A DNA stretch of 64,000 bases from Synechococcus sp. PCC 7502. GTDB lineage: Bacteria > Cyanobacteriota > Cyanobacteriia > Pseudanabaenales > Pseudanabaenaceae. This document shows, one piece after another, positions 10,036 through 17,899 of the stretch. The notes under the pieces were generated by a model that searched no databases, was not told the origin of the DNA, and worked only from the letters and a program-made list of their open reading frames with translations. The DNA lies in assembly GCF_000317085.1 (NCBI RefSeq), contig NC_019702.1, positions 1,394,394-1,458,393 on the forward strand, written 5' to 3'. Position 1 is the stretch's first letter. The number at the start of each line of letters is the position of its first letter. The position numbers and the translations under genes were made by a program.

Positions 10036-11277
10036 ATGAATATTCGTGCCTGGGGCAGTTTATGGCGAGAGTGGCGTGATCTTGATCTAATACTGCTCCT
10101 ATTACCTGTATTCCTGACTGTAATTGGTGGTATGAGTATCTACAGTACAGAACTAAATGCGGGCTGGACAGATTGGTGGCAACATTGGTTTATTGGGGCG
10201 ATCGGCATAATTTTAGCTTTAGTTATTGCGCGCTTTGCCTACGATCAGCTTTTGTATTACCACTGGTTTACCTATGCTATTACTAATATTTCTTTGTTGT
10301 TAGTTTTAATTATTGGTCGCTCTGAACTCGGCGCACAGCGATGGATTCCCATTTTGGGTGTTAATGTTCAACCTTCGGAATTTGCCAAATTAGGCTTAAT
10401 TATTACCCTTGCCGCAATTTTACATGATCGCCCCATTCAACAACCCTTTGATATATTTAAAACCCTGTCGGTTACAGTTCTACCTTGGGGGTTAATTTTT
10501 TTGCAACCAGATTTAGGCACTGCCTTGGTATTTGCGGCAATTTCTCTGGGAATGCTGTACTGGGGGGGAGCAAATATCGGCTGGCTGCTGCTGTTGGGAT
10601 CACCTTTAATTTCCATGATTTTGTTTAATGTTTATATTCCCGCTTGGTTAGCTTGGGTTGCCTTAATAGGAGCGATCGCTTGGAAAACTCTGCCCTGGTT
10701 CCGCTTAATTGGAGGTATCACCGCCGTCGTTGTAAACTTAATTGCTGCCGAAGTGGGACATATACTCTGGGGATTACTGCAAGACTATCAAAAGCTAAGG
10801 ATCACCCTATTTCTTGATCCCAGTCAAGACCCCCTTGGGGGTGGGTATCACCTAATCCAGTCTCGCATTGCCATTGGTTCTGGCAGTCTGTGGGGTAAAG
10901 GTTTTTTGCGGGGGACTCAAACTCAGTTAAATTTTATTCCTGAACAGCATACGGATTTTATTTTTTCAGCGATCGGTGAAGAATGGGGATTTGCGGGATC
11001 AGTGCTAATTTTATTAATATTCCTAGGAATTTGTTGGCGATTACTATCGGTGGCAATGGCAGCAAGGGATAATTTTGGTTCTCTGTTGGCGATCGGAGTA
11101 TTCTCGATGATTTTATTTCAAACGGTGGTTAATATTGGCATGACCATTGGTGTTGCCCCTGTGACTGGGATTCCCCTACCTTGGATTAGCTATGGGCGAT
11201 CGGCACTACTAACTAACTTTATTGCCCTCGGTTTAGTCGAGTCTGTGGCATTACATCAGCGGACAATTAAGTTTTAG
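10036..11277 (+). CDS. rodA: Rod-shape peptidoglycan glycosyltransferase RodA
   Basis: SEDS-family glycosyltransferase that polymerises glycan strands during cell elongation together with a class B penicillin-binding protein. The protein of 413 residues has about ten membrane helices and the SEDS signatures GAQRWIPILGVNVQPSEFAKL, FLQPDLGTALVF and QTQLNFIPEQHTDFIFS. The C-terminal GIPLPWISYGRSALL is the usual SEDS end motif. RodA is preferred over FtsW because of the short N-terminus and the PDLGTA context, but the two are close relatives. Confidence 0.93.
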   Translation: MNIRAWGSLWREWRDLDLILLLLPVFLTVIGGMSIYSTELNAGWTDWWQHWFIGAIGIILALVIARFAYDQLLYYHWFTYAITNISLLLVLIIGRSELGAQRWIPILGVNVQPSEFAKLGLIITLAAILHDRPIQQPFDIFKTLSVTVLPWGLIFLQPDLGTALVFAAISLGMLYWGGANIGWLLLLGSPLISMILFNVYIPAWLAWVALIGAIAWKTLPWFRLIGGITAVVVNLIAAEVGHILWGLLQDYQKLRITLFLDPSQDPLGGGYHLIQSRIAIGSGSLWGKGFLRGTQTQLNFIPEQHTDFIFSAIGEEWGFAGSVLILLIFLGICWRLLSVAMAARDNFGSLLAIGVFSMILFQTVVNIGMTIGVAPVTGIPLPWISYGRSALLTNFIALGLVESVALHQRTIKF

Positions 11278-11367
11278 CAAGTTTTAGCCTTACACAAAGA
11301 CTTTACACAAAGAAATGTTAACTTAAATGTTAATTTAGTTAGTAACGCAAGTATAAAAACCTAACCC

Positions 11368-12237
11368 ATGCCCCAATGTGTAATTAACAGACGTGCTCAA
11401 TTTTCCGCCAGCCATCGTTATTGGCTCAACCAACTATCAGAAGCCGAGAATTACAGGCTCTTTGGTGCCTGTGCAAATTTTCCGGGACATGGGCATAACT
11501 ATGTTTTATTTGTCTCGATGTTGGGAGAGGTGGATCAAAGTGGCATGGTACTAAATCTGTCTGAGGTAAAACATATAATTACTAAGGAAGTTACCTCTCA
11601 GCTTAACTTTAGCTATTTGAATACGGCTTGGAAAGAATTTGAAGATACCTTACCCACCACAGAAAACTTAGCGCGGATCATCTGGCAGAGACTTCAACCC
11701 TATTTGCCGATCGTTAATATTCAACTGTTTGAAAGTCCAGAACTTTGGGCGGATTATCAAGGAAATAATATGGAAGCACATTTAACAATTAGTACCCACT
11801 TTTCGGCAGCCCACCGTTTGGCTCAGGATCATCTCAGCTTAGAGGAAAATACCGTCATCTATGGTAAGTGTGCCAGACCCAACGGACATGGTCATAACTA
11901 TCATCTGGAAGTGACGATCAAAGGCGAAATGGATGCCCAAACTGGGATGATTGCTGATCTAGGCGAGTTTCAAAATATTGTGGATTACTATGTACTTCAG
12001 CCCCTTGATCATACGTTTCTAAATAAAGATATTCCCTACTTTGCTCATGTGGTTCCAACTGCGGAAAATATTGCCCTCTATATTCAAAATGTCTTGACCC
12101 AGCCCCTAATTAATTTAGGCGTGCAGTTGCATAGGGTTAAGCTGATTGAGAGTCCAAATAATTCCTGTGAAGTCTATGGAAATGGTGTTCCCATCGATCA
12201 AACCCTAGCTAGGTCTTTATTTACAGTCTTGGCTTAG
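11368..12237 (+). CDS. Fused double PTPS/QueD-like protein
   Basis: Two 6-pyruvoyl-tetrahydropterin-synthase-like modules are joined in one chain of 289 residues. Enzymes of this group act on dihydroneopterin triphosphate in queuosine or pterin synthesis. The second module (residues 138-289) has zinc histidines H149, H174, H176, catalytic C168 in GKCARPNGHGHNY and the D214-H215 pair. The first module keeps H16, C35, H41 and H43, but the Asp-His pair is replaced by N80-F81 and the GMVxxD aspartate by N63, so it is probably non-catalytic or altered in substrate. Confidence 0.85.
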   Translation: MPQCVINRRAQFSASHRYWLNQLSEAENYRLFGACANFPGHGHNYVLFVSMLGEVDQSGMVLNLSEVKHIITKEVTSQLNFSYLNTAWKEFEDTLPTTENLARIIWQRLQPYLPIVNIQLFESPELWADYQGNNMEAHLTISTHFSAAHRLAQDHLSLEENTVIYGKCARPNGHGHNYHLEVTIKGEMDAQTGMIADLGEFQNIVDYYVLQPLDHTFLNKDIPYFAHVVPTAENIALYIQNVLTQPLINLGVQLHRVKLIESPNNSCEVYGNGVPIDQTLARSLFTVLA

Positions 12238-12257
12238 GCTGAATTTAAAGAGGCTAA

Positions 12258-12959
12258 TCACCTACTATCACTTGATTCGGAGGATAAATTAGTAAGTAAA
12301 TCGGGGCGGCGATCGCGGGTTCTATTTAGACTTTCCTGTTTTCGCCATGCTGCAATGTGGGCATGATTCCCAGATAAAAGGACTTCAGGTACTTCCCAAC
12401 CTCGAAAATTTTGAGGACGAGTATATTGGGGATAGTCTAGTAATTCGGTTTCAAAGCTTTCTAGTTTCAAAGATTCAGGTTTACCAACTGTACCCGGTAG
12501 CAGTCGCACCACCCCATTAATTAAAGCCAAGGCGGGAATTTCTCCGCAGGTTAGGACAAAATCTCCCAAGGAAATTTCCCTAGTGACTAAATGCTGACAT
12601 ACCCGTTCATCTACGCCTTCATAGCTGCCACAAATTAGTACCAGTTGATCGTACGTAACTAATTCCTTAAGAAGATTTTGTTTGAGTGGTTCGCCCTGGG
12701 GAGTCAGAAAAATGATCTCCCGCTTTGGTAAAGTTGGTAATGACTCCACCGCCGCAAAGATTGGGTCTGGCTTCATCAACATTCCCACCCCGCCACCGTA
12801 GGGTTCATCATCGACTCGATGGTGCTTATCAGTAGTAAAATCACGGGGATTAGTTAAAACCACTGTGGCAATTTCACGGGCGATCGCCTTACCCAAAAGG
12901 CTAGTAGATAGGGGTGAAGTAAAAAAGTCTGGAAATAATGTAACAACGTCAATTCGCAT
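12258..12959 (-). CDS. trmD: tRNA (guanine-37-N1)-methyltransferase TrmD
   Basis: SPOUT methyltransferase that makes m1G37 next to the anticodon and prevents frameshifting. The 233-residue protein has the N-terminal IDVVTLFPDFF start, the DDEPYGGGVGML segment, the knot motif GSYEGVDERV and the C-terminal YTRPQNFRGWEVPEVLLSGNHA. It lies 10 bases downstream of a coiled-coil protein gene on the same strand, probably as one transcript. Confidence 0.97.
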   Translation of the reverse strand: MRIDVVTLFPDFFTSPLSTSLLGKAIAREIATVVLTNPRDFTTDKHHRVDDEPYGGGVGMLMKPDPIFAAVESLPTLPKREIIFLTPQGEPLKQNLLKELVTYDQLVLICGSYEGVDERVCQHLVTREISLGDFVLTCGEIPALALINGVVRLLPGTVGKPESLKLESFETELLDYPQYTRPQNFRGWEVPEVLLSGNHAHIAAWRKQESLNRTRDRRPDLLTNLSSESSDSR

Positions 12960-12969
12960 CAGGCATGTA

Positions 12970-13335
12970 TTAACTATTTTTTTGCCTTAATTGTTCTAGC
13001 TCTGCCCTTAACTCTGCTAACTGTTGGGTTAAATCCTGCAAATCACTTTGCACATTACTATCAACTACCGTAGTTGCCGTAGTTGTGATAGTTGTCGTCT
13101 CAGAATTAGGAATTTGTTGAGCAATTAAACTATCTACTAATTTACGCGCCTCAGATTCTGTGACCGCCCCTTTATCTGCCAGTTCATCGGTAAGTTGACC
13201 AAAGTCTTGAAACAGTGCGTTAACCTGTTGATCCAGCTTGCGGGGGTCTTGGAGTACTTCAATCAAATTAGCTGTAGCACCTAAGGTGACGTAGTATCCT
13301 CTTTGCAACAGCTTAGCTATATCAGTAGAGTTCAT
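12970..13335 (-). CDS. Coiled-coil protein, phasin-like
   Basis: A 121-residue acidic protein with two parts. Residues 1-75 resemble the helical core of cyanobacterial phasin-like proteins (YVTLGATANLIEVLQDP, then QDFGQLTDELADKG), and the Thr-rich linker at 77-92 leads to a C-terminal leucine coiled coil (QQLAELRAELEQL). No enzymatic motif. It probably shares a transcript with trmD. The function is not known, and the phasin resemblance is pattern-based only. Confidence 0.65.
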   Translation of the reverse strand: MNSTDIAKLLQRGYYVTLGATANLIEVLQDPRKLDQQVNALFQDFGQLTDELADKGAVTESEARKLVDSLIAQQIPNSETTTITTTATTVVDSNVQSDLQDLTQQLAELRAELEQLRQKNS

Positions 13336-13409
13336 AGGAGCTTGGCAATATTGTGTAGTTTTGTTTCTTAATTCTACTCCCTTCCCACTAAAAATAGACT
13401 TAATTTAAT

Positions 13410-13470
13410 CGGGTTAAGGGGTGAAACCCCTTCGTGGGGGCGCAGACCCCAAACCCCCGACACCCTAATT
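13410..13470. repeat. GC-rich palindromic repeat unit
   Basis: A compact stretch whose GC content is far above its surroundings. It contains the perfect hairpin GGGGT-gaa-ACCCC at 13418-13430, followed by a second G-run/C-run pairing at 13435-13460. It looks like a dispersed palindromic intergenic element, but no second copy is seen in this window. It lies upstream of the phasin-like gene and beside the IS1-like element. Confidence 0.35.
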
Positions 13471-13579
13471 TGACTAGGAAAGGAGTAACCGATGATCTAG
13501 CTAATTATGCCAGTTACTAACTTTTCTGGTAGTGCATCAAGATGAGGTAGTATAGAGAAAAGAGATAGTAGATAAAGAC

Positions 13580-13984
13580 ATGGAATGCCTATTGTGTGGA
13601 CATCATAAAGTTTATGGACATGGTACAACCAGCAAAGGCAACGTCAGGTATGAATGTCCTAAATGTAAGAAGACATTTGTGGAGACCTTGGATACGATTT
13701 ACTATCATCGGCATATAGATGCAGAAAAGATTCATTTAGTCCTGCAAAGCCAAAGTGAAGGAGTAAGCTTACGAGGTATAGCAAGATTGAGTGGATTAGC
13801 ATATAACACAGTGGTTAGCATAATTAGACAAGCCTCACAGAAAGCCCAAATGGTTCATAACCAAGAAGTTAAAGCAGTAGAGACAGAAGAAATCAGTAGT
13901 GATGAAATGTGGTCATTCGTAGGAAAAAACAGAAAAACTGCTTACCAACAGAACTTGAGTCAGGAGACTGTTGGATTGGGGTAA
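13580..13984 (+). CDS. IS1-like transposase InsA part
   Basis: N-terminal half of an IS1-family transposase. It has a zinc ribbon (CLLCG and CPKC at residues 4-8 and 26-29) and a helix-turn-helix (EGVSLRGIARLSGLAYNTVVSII) for end binding. The frame overlaps the InsB frame at an A AAA AAC heptamer that allows a -1 shift. The tail after SFVG is read only if no shift occurs. InsA alone usually acts as a repressor of transposition in this family. Confidence 0.8.
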   Translation: MECLLCGHHKVYGHGTTSKGNVRYECPKCKKTFVETLDTIYYHRHIDAEKIHLVLQSQSEGVSLRGIARLSGLAYNTVVSIIRQASQKAQMVHNQEVKAVETEEISSDEMWSFVGKNRKTAYQQNLSQETVGLG

Positions 13985-14398
13985 GCATAGGTAATGATAG
14001 TGGATTGATTTTAGCGGCAAGAGTAGGAAAACATACGGATGAATTAATTGAGGAGATAGTTAGGAAAGACCGATTGCCAGCATTGGAATACTGATGGGTG
14101 GGGAGGATATGAGAGAGTGTTGGCAGAATATGTAGAACACTATATCGGCAAAGATCGCACTCAAAGAATAGAGAGGACGAATGGTATTTTAAGGCAACAG
14201 ACAGGTAGATTTCATCGACGACAGCATAAATTCAGCAAGTTATGGGAGTGGACTGAAATAGCAGTCAGATTATTAGTCACATTTTTTAATTGGATATGGA
14301 TTCACTCTCGAAAAAAGACAACTGCTGCCCAGAGAGCTAATTTAACCAATAGAAAGTGGACTTGGGATAATATTTGCACCTACTCTACTTTACTTTGA
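13909..14398 (+). pseudogene. IS1-like transposase InsB part, frameshifted
   Basis: Catalytic half of the IS1-type transposase. The frame reads CLPTELESGDCWIGVSIG and then breaks near 14060, where the expected reading (TDCQHWNTDGWGGYERVL) moves to another frame. The C-terminal block GKDRTQRIERTNGILRQQTG contains the conserved catalytic-region glutamate. A small deletion near the VRK/GKT junction best explains the break, so the copy is probably inactive. Confidence 0.7.
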
Positions 14399-14402
14399 CG
14401 CA

Positions 14403-15041
14403 CTACCACTTTTCTAGGCTCTGAACAGGGGTATCCGATGTTGAAACTATTTCTAAAATTTGATTCTGTGCCTGCTCACAAAATAGGGAATCAACACAAA
14501 CCTCAGCCACTTTAGATCGAGGAATACTACCTTCAAATAGAGTATCCGCTTTACCAAGTACAACTCCACCGATCGCATCTTGATTTTTTAATCCACCGGG
14601 ACGCACGATTGTATAGGTTACTCCACTGGCTTTGAGATGATTTTCAGCTTGTTTTTTCCAAAATAGGATCAGCCAAAATAAATTCAAAGGGTGAAATAGC
14701 CGAGATACACACAACGAAGATACCAGCACAAATTGCTTAACGCCATTGGTTTTAGCAATATTCACCAGATTGTTGGTACCAACGTAATCTACTAAAAGCG
14801 GAGCAGTAAAATTAAAACTGGGCTTAGCTCCAGTGGCACAGATAATTACGTCACAGTCAGCGATCGCTATACTCGCTTTATCCAATACATCCCCAACTAC
14901 TAATTCCGCCTCCTTAGGTAATACCTGCTGTGCTAGTTCTAAATTTCTAACTAATGCCCTAACTGCGATCTGTCTTTTGACTAGTTCTGAGACAATGCGG
15001 CGACCAGTTTGCCCAGTAGCTCCTGCAACAAATACTTTCAT
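14403..15041 (-). CDS. Atypical SDR-family NAD(P)-binding protein
   Basis: The 212-residue protein has an N-terminal Rossmann glycine motif GATGQTGRR (residues 7-15), the D.VIICATGA strand and YTIVRPGGL, which place it with the atypical short-chain dehydrogenases (NAD(P)H-binding, Ycf39 relatives). The catalytic YxxxK is not evident, so it may be a regulatory or assembly factor. The stop codon lies inside the IS1-like element: before insertion the frame would have run about ten codons further (..LEKLVTGIIS), and it now ends LEKW. Confidence 0.82.
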   Translation of the reverse strand: MKVFVAGATGQTGRRIVSELVKRQIAVRALVRNLELAQQVLPKEAELVVGDVLDKASIAIADCDVIICATGAKPSFNFTAPLLVDYVGTNNLVNIAKTNGVKQFVLVSSLCVSRLFHPLNLFWLILFWKKQAENHLKASGVTYTIVRPGGLKNQDAIGGVVLGKADTLFEGSIPRSKVAEVCVDSLFCEQAQNQILEIVSTSDTPVQSLEKW

Positions 15042-15057
15042 ACTGTTAACTATTCCA

Positions 15058-15987
15058 CTAACTGTTCCACAATTTACTGATATTAGTCTCTAACCTTTGT
15101 TCTGCCTCAGCTAAAACTTGCTCACGCTGATCGATAAATTCACCAGCATGATTTTCCAAAATTTTAGTAGAAAGGGAAATCCGATTACGAGATTCATCTA
15201 TATCCAAAATCACAGCTTTAATCGGTTCGCCGATCGCAAATACTGAATTTACATCACCTATATACTTTTGGCTAATTTCCTTAATATGCAGCAGTCCCGT
15301 CACGCCCCCAAAATCAATAAATGCCCCAAAGGGTCTCAGGCTGGTCACTGTTCCTGTCACTAGTTGCCCCTTAGACAGTTGACTCATTGCCGAGGCTTTC
15401 ACGGCTTGGGTATTAGAAAGTACGAGCTTATTGCGAGTTTGATCCAATTCAACTAAAACTACGGATAAAGTTTTACCAACTAAGTCATTCATATTTACCT
15501 TATCTACAAGGTGCGATCGCGGAATAAATCCCCTAATTCCCTGCACATCCGCAACTACACCACCTTTATTGACATTGATAACTCGACAGTTAAAAGCTTT
15601 TCCTTCTGCTTGTAAATCCTGTAAATTTAGCCAAGCTTGCTTGATTTTCAGGAGTCGAATCGATAATTTAACCTCACCATCAGCATCTTGATCGCTAATA
15701 ATCATGAACTCGCGATCGCTATCTATGGGTAATAATTCCGCTAAATCTGAGGCAGAAATTCCCGATGCCTTAGTGGTGGCTTCATCAATGGGTAAAAATC
15801 CGGGCGACTTACCGCCAATATCAATGTATGATCCTCGACTTTCGTGGGCAATTACCTTGCCTTTAACAATTTGTCCTACCTTAAATTCATAATCATGAGC
15901 AACTAAGGCATCAGCAAAATCACTCATGGAAAAAGATTGTTTAGGTGTTTTGGTATTCATGGAGGACTTGGTATTTATAGATGACAA
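15058..15987 (-). CDS. S1-domain ribosomal protein, Rps1b type
   Basis: RNA-binding protein with three S1 OB-folds, at roughly residues 34-105, 120-185 and 205-272. The third is the most regular (GQLVTGTVTSLRPFGAFIDFGGVTGLLHIKEIS). The 309-residue size with three repeats matches the second S1 protein of cyanobacteria (Rps1b) and not the six-repeat enterobacterial protein. It should help mRNA binding to the 30S subunit. It is divergent from tRNA-Asp, with about 140 bases between them, and is followed closely by the SDR-like gene. Confidence 0.88.
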   Translation of the reverse strand: MSSINTKSSMNTKTPKQSFSMSDFADALVAHDYEFKVGQIVKGKVIAHESRGSYIDIGGKSPGFLPIDEATTKASGISASDLAELLPIDSDREFMIISDQDADGEVKLSIRLLKIKQAWLNLQDLQAEGKAFNCRVINVNKGGVVADVQGIRGFIPRSHLVDKVNMNDLVGKTLSVVLVELDQTRNKLVLSNTQAVKASAMSQLSKGQLVTGTVTSLRPFGAFIDFGGVTGLLHIKEISQKYIGDVNSVFAIGEPIKAVILDIDESRNRISLSTKILENHAGEFIDQREQVLAEAEQRLETNISKLWNS

Positions 15988-16053
15988 TAGCGAAAGACAA
16001 GTTTTAATGTATAGAGAATTCTAGCAGTAAAAACAAAGTCCCCAAAAAAGTAA

Positions 16054-16082
16054 TTGACAAATGCTGATTTAATCGGCACAAT
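16054..16082 (+). promoter_or_regulatory. Probable promoter of tRNA-Asp
   Basis: A perfect -35 TTGACA (16054-16059), a 17-base spacer and a -10-like CACAAT (16077-16082) lie about 45 bases before the tRNA-Asp gene. The position and spacing fit a sigma-70-type promoter, inferred from sequence only. Confidence 0.55.
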
Positions 16083-16126
16083 GTAGATCGCTCAAATTTG
16101 AGTGCTTGCATCTAAACAATGTAATT

Positions 16127-16200
16127 GGGATTGTAGTTCAATTGGTTAGAGCACCGCCCTGTCACGGCGGAAGTTGCGGGTTCGAGCCCCGTCAATCCCG
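16127..16200 (+). tRNA. tRNA-Asp (anticodon GTC)
   Basis: A complete cloverleaf: acceptor GGGATTG pairs with CAATCCC, the D arm holds AGTTCAATTGGTTAGAGC, the anticodon stem CCGCC/GGCGG encloses loop CTGTCAC with anticodon GTC, and the T arm has GCGGG-TTCGAGC-CCCGT. CCA is not encoded. Its 3' part is duplicated at 32,407-32,465, marking it as the attachment site of the adjacent island. The gene remains intact after integration. Confidence 0.97.
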
Positions 16201-16203
16201 TTC
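16145..16203 (+). repeat. attL: 59-bp direct repeat in tRNA-Asp
   Basis: Identical over all 59 bases to 32,407-32,465. It covers the tRNA from the D arm to the 3' end plus three bases. This is the left junction copy left by site-specific recombination at the tRNA gene. Confidence 0.95.
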
Positions 16204-16241
16204 AATATTTCAAGCATTTCTAGGCTCTCACCCTATACCCT

Positions 16242-16262
16242 TTTAGGACAATTTTAGGACAG
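16242..16262 (+). promoter_or_regulatory. Probable integrase arm sites, left outer pair
   Basis: Two direct copies of TTTAGGACAR start 11 bases apart (16242 and 16253), about one helical turn. The same pair with the same spacing occurs at the other island end (32316 and 32327). Arm-type binding by the adjacent integrase is the simplest reading. No binding data are available. Confidence 0.6.
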
Positions 16263-16263
16263 G

Positions 16264-16293
16264 GGGATGCTCTAACCAATTGAGCTACATCCC
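16264..16293 (-). pseudogene. 5' half of a tRNA gene (fragment)
   Basis: On the minus strand the sequence starts GGGATGTAGCTCAATTGG and continues TTAGAGCA, which is an acceptor strand plus complete D arm of a tRNA, then ends in an unrelated C-run. It differs from the tRNA-Asp D-arm region at only one base over 21, yet lies in the opposite orientation. It is a remnant and cannot make a tRNA. Confidence 0.7.
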
Positions 16294-16355
16294 AGCTACG
16301 CTTTTGCCAGCTATTAGGTATTTTCTAAACTGACTAACTGTTTCTAAGCATTAGG

Positions 16356-16377
16356 TTTAGGACAGTACTTAGGACAG
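16356..16377 (+). promoter_or_regulatory. Probable integrase arm sites overlapping int start
   Basis: TTTAGGACAG at 16356-16365 and CTTAGGACAG at 16368-16377 repeat the motif found at both island ends. The second copy overlaps the GTG start codon of the integrase gene, so binding there could repress integrase synthesis. The regulatory role is inferred. Confidence 0.5.
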
Positions 16378-17480
16378 TGAAAGAAATTAACCCAATAAAC
16401 AATAATGGTAGTATCCAGCTAAAGTTCACCGTTAATGGTAAAAGATATAGCTTTAATCCTTTTCAAGGTGGGCAGTTTGACAACAAGAGGGACTTAGCTC
16501 AAGCCAAAGCAATTGCAACTAAAATCCAGAATGATATCATTGCTGATTGTTTTGACAATACTCTCAATAAGTACAAACCAAAAAATCTTAACTCACTAAC
16601 AAAGACTGTCAATCTTAAGACGGTTAAATCTTTTATAGTGGTTTGGGACTCATGGGTTGATACTCTAGACCTGTCAGCAGCTACAAAAGCCGACCATTAT
16701 GAAATGATTAGGCGAATGATTGTAAAGGCTGATGCAGGGGGAGATGATATTTCTTGGTTCATCAATGCCAAACTTTCTCCAAGTACTTTTAACAAGCGTT
16801 TAGGCTATCTAAAATCCTGTTGCCAATGGGCAGTGTCTCAGAAATTATTCGTAAGCAACCCTTTTGAGAGAGTCAAGGCTAGAAAATCTACTAAGGCTGA
16901 AATTAAACCGTTTACTATCGAAGAGATTAGGGCAATTATTACTGAGTTCGATATTAAATATAGCCACTATTCAGCTTTTGTTCGGTTTCTGTTTCTTACT
17001 GGTACAAGAACATCAGAAGCCATCGGATTACAATGGAAACAAATTGACTTTGAACGTAAGCAAGTAACAATTTCAGAATCTATGCCAAAAGACAGAACAG
17101 GGAATGGCTATCAGAGAATTAGGAAAGAGACTAAATCTGGAAATGTGCGCTATTTAACAATTAATTCTGAGTTAAATAGCTTGCTGTTAGACATTAAACC
17201 CGATAAAGTAAATCCTGACGACCTTTTATTTAAGTCTTCGAGAGGTTTTACCATTGATAGTGGCAATTTTAGAGAGGACTGGAAAAAAGTACTTAGCAAT
17301 ATCGGTATTGAGTACCGTAAGCCATATACAACGAGGCATACTTTATTAAGTCACGCTATTGAACAAGGCATCCCTATTACTGGTGTAGCCTATTTAGCAG
17401 GGCATACAGATACAAGAATGGTTATGCAGACTTATGGACACATGATTAACCGTCCTGTATTACCAGAATTTAAGCTTTAG
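16377..17480 (+). CDS. Tyrosine recombinase, island integrase
   Basis: A 367-residue phage-type integrase. The N-terminal arm-binding-like domain (residues 10-55) is followed by a SAM-like core-binding domain (about 80-165) and a C-terminal catalytic domain. Catalytic residues visible are R211 in TGTRTSEAIGL, K253, R320-H321, H343 in AGHTDTRMVMQTYGH and nucleophile Y353. The usual first histidine of HxxR is Y317, a tolerated variation. The start is GTG inside a repeated TTAGGACAG motif. It should catalyse integration at and excision from tRNA-Asp. Confidence 0.94.
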   Translation: MKEINPINNNGSIQLKFTVNGKRYSFNPFQGGQFDNKRDLAQAKAIATKIQNDIIADCFDNTLNKYKPKNLNSLTKTVNLKTVKSFIVVWDSWVDTLDLSAATKADHYEMIRRMIVKADAGGDDISWFINAKLSPSTFNKRLGYLKSCCQWAVSQKLFVSNPFERVKARKSTKAEIKPFTIEEIRAIITEFDIKYSHYSAFVRFLFLTGTRTSEAIGLQWKQIDFERKQVTISESMPKDRTGNGYQRIRKETKSGNVRYLTINSELNSLLLDIKPDKVNPDDLLFKSSRGFTIDSGNFREDWKKVLSNIGIEYRKPYTTRHTLLSHAIEQGIPITGVAYLAGHTDTRMVMQTYGHMINRPVLPEFKL

Positions 17481-17552
17481 GTTGTTGTTGAAATGGGGGA
17501 AAGTTTTAAGGTCAGACCATAACCCCAGAATGGCAATAAATGTTAGCAATGT

Positions 17553-17670
17553 ATGTTAGTTGGAATGTTCTTTCAGCTTATTTTAGATTGGCGGGATGTG
17601 GGGGTGCTACCTCTGCCTCCAGTATTAGACAAACCTGCCAAAAGACTGTAATTAGATAAGCAACTAACAT
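17553..17670. repeat. 10-bp inverted repeat between int and the next gene
   Basis: ATGTTAGTTG (17553-17562) is exactly complementary to CAACTAACAT (17661-17670), 98 bases apart. The left arm is preceded by another ATGTTAG at 17540. The enclosed region is GC-richer than its surroundings. It could be a terminator-like RNA structure or a replication or control site for the following replication gene. No specific call is possible. Confidence 0.4.
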
Positions 17671-17671
17671 A

Positions 17672-17899
17672 ATGGACAAATATAATTTCAAAAAAATTAT
17701 ATTCGACAGAAAAATAAGGTATCTATATAAATCCACTAAGTTGTTATTCGACAAGCTTTTGGGCTTTAGAAAGAAAGTTATTATGGTTGATAGTATTTAC
17801 TGCGTTTTAATCACTAACTACCGTTTGCTAACGATTAAGCAGTGTCGTATCCCTTTGTCTCAGATTTATATTAGAGCTAAATTTTATGATTCAAAATAA
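17672..17899 (+). CDS. Small basic hypothetical protein
   Basis: A 75-codon frame rich in Lys, Tyr and Ile, with no recognised domain. It starts right after an inverted repeat and its end overlaps the start of the large primase-helicase-like gene by 14 bases, as expected for translational coupling. A shorter form could start at the ATG near 17783. It may be a leader or regulatory peptide, but it may also be non-coding. Confidence 0.35.
   Translation: MDKYNFKKIIFDRKIRYLYKSTKLLFDKLLGFRKKVIMVDSIYCVLITNYRLLTIKQCRIPLSQIYIRAKFYDSK

Larger units (their letters stand above)
13528..14407 (+). mobile_element. IS1-like insertion sequence (degenerate)
   Basis: An 880-bp element with imperfect terminal inverted repeats (left GGTAGTGCATCAAGATGAGG, right end reading GGTAGTGCGTCAAAGTAAAG on the minus strand) flanked by a perfect 8-bp target duplication ACTTTTCT at 13520-13527 and 14408-14415. 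It encodes InsA and InsB halves separated by an A AAA AAC slippery site near 13925, as in IS1 programmed -1 frameshifting. A second frame break near 14060 suggests InsB is dead. Insertion replaced the end of the neighbouring NAD(P)-binding gene. Confidence 0.85.
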
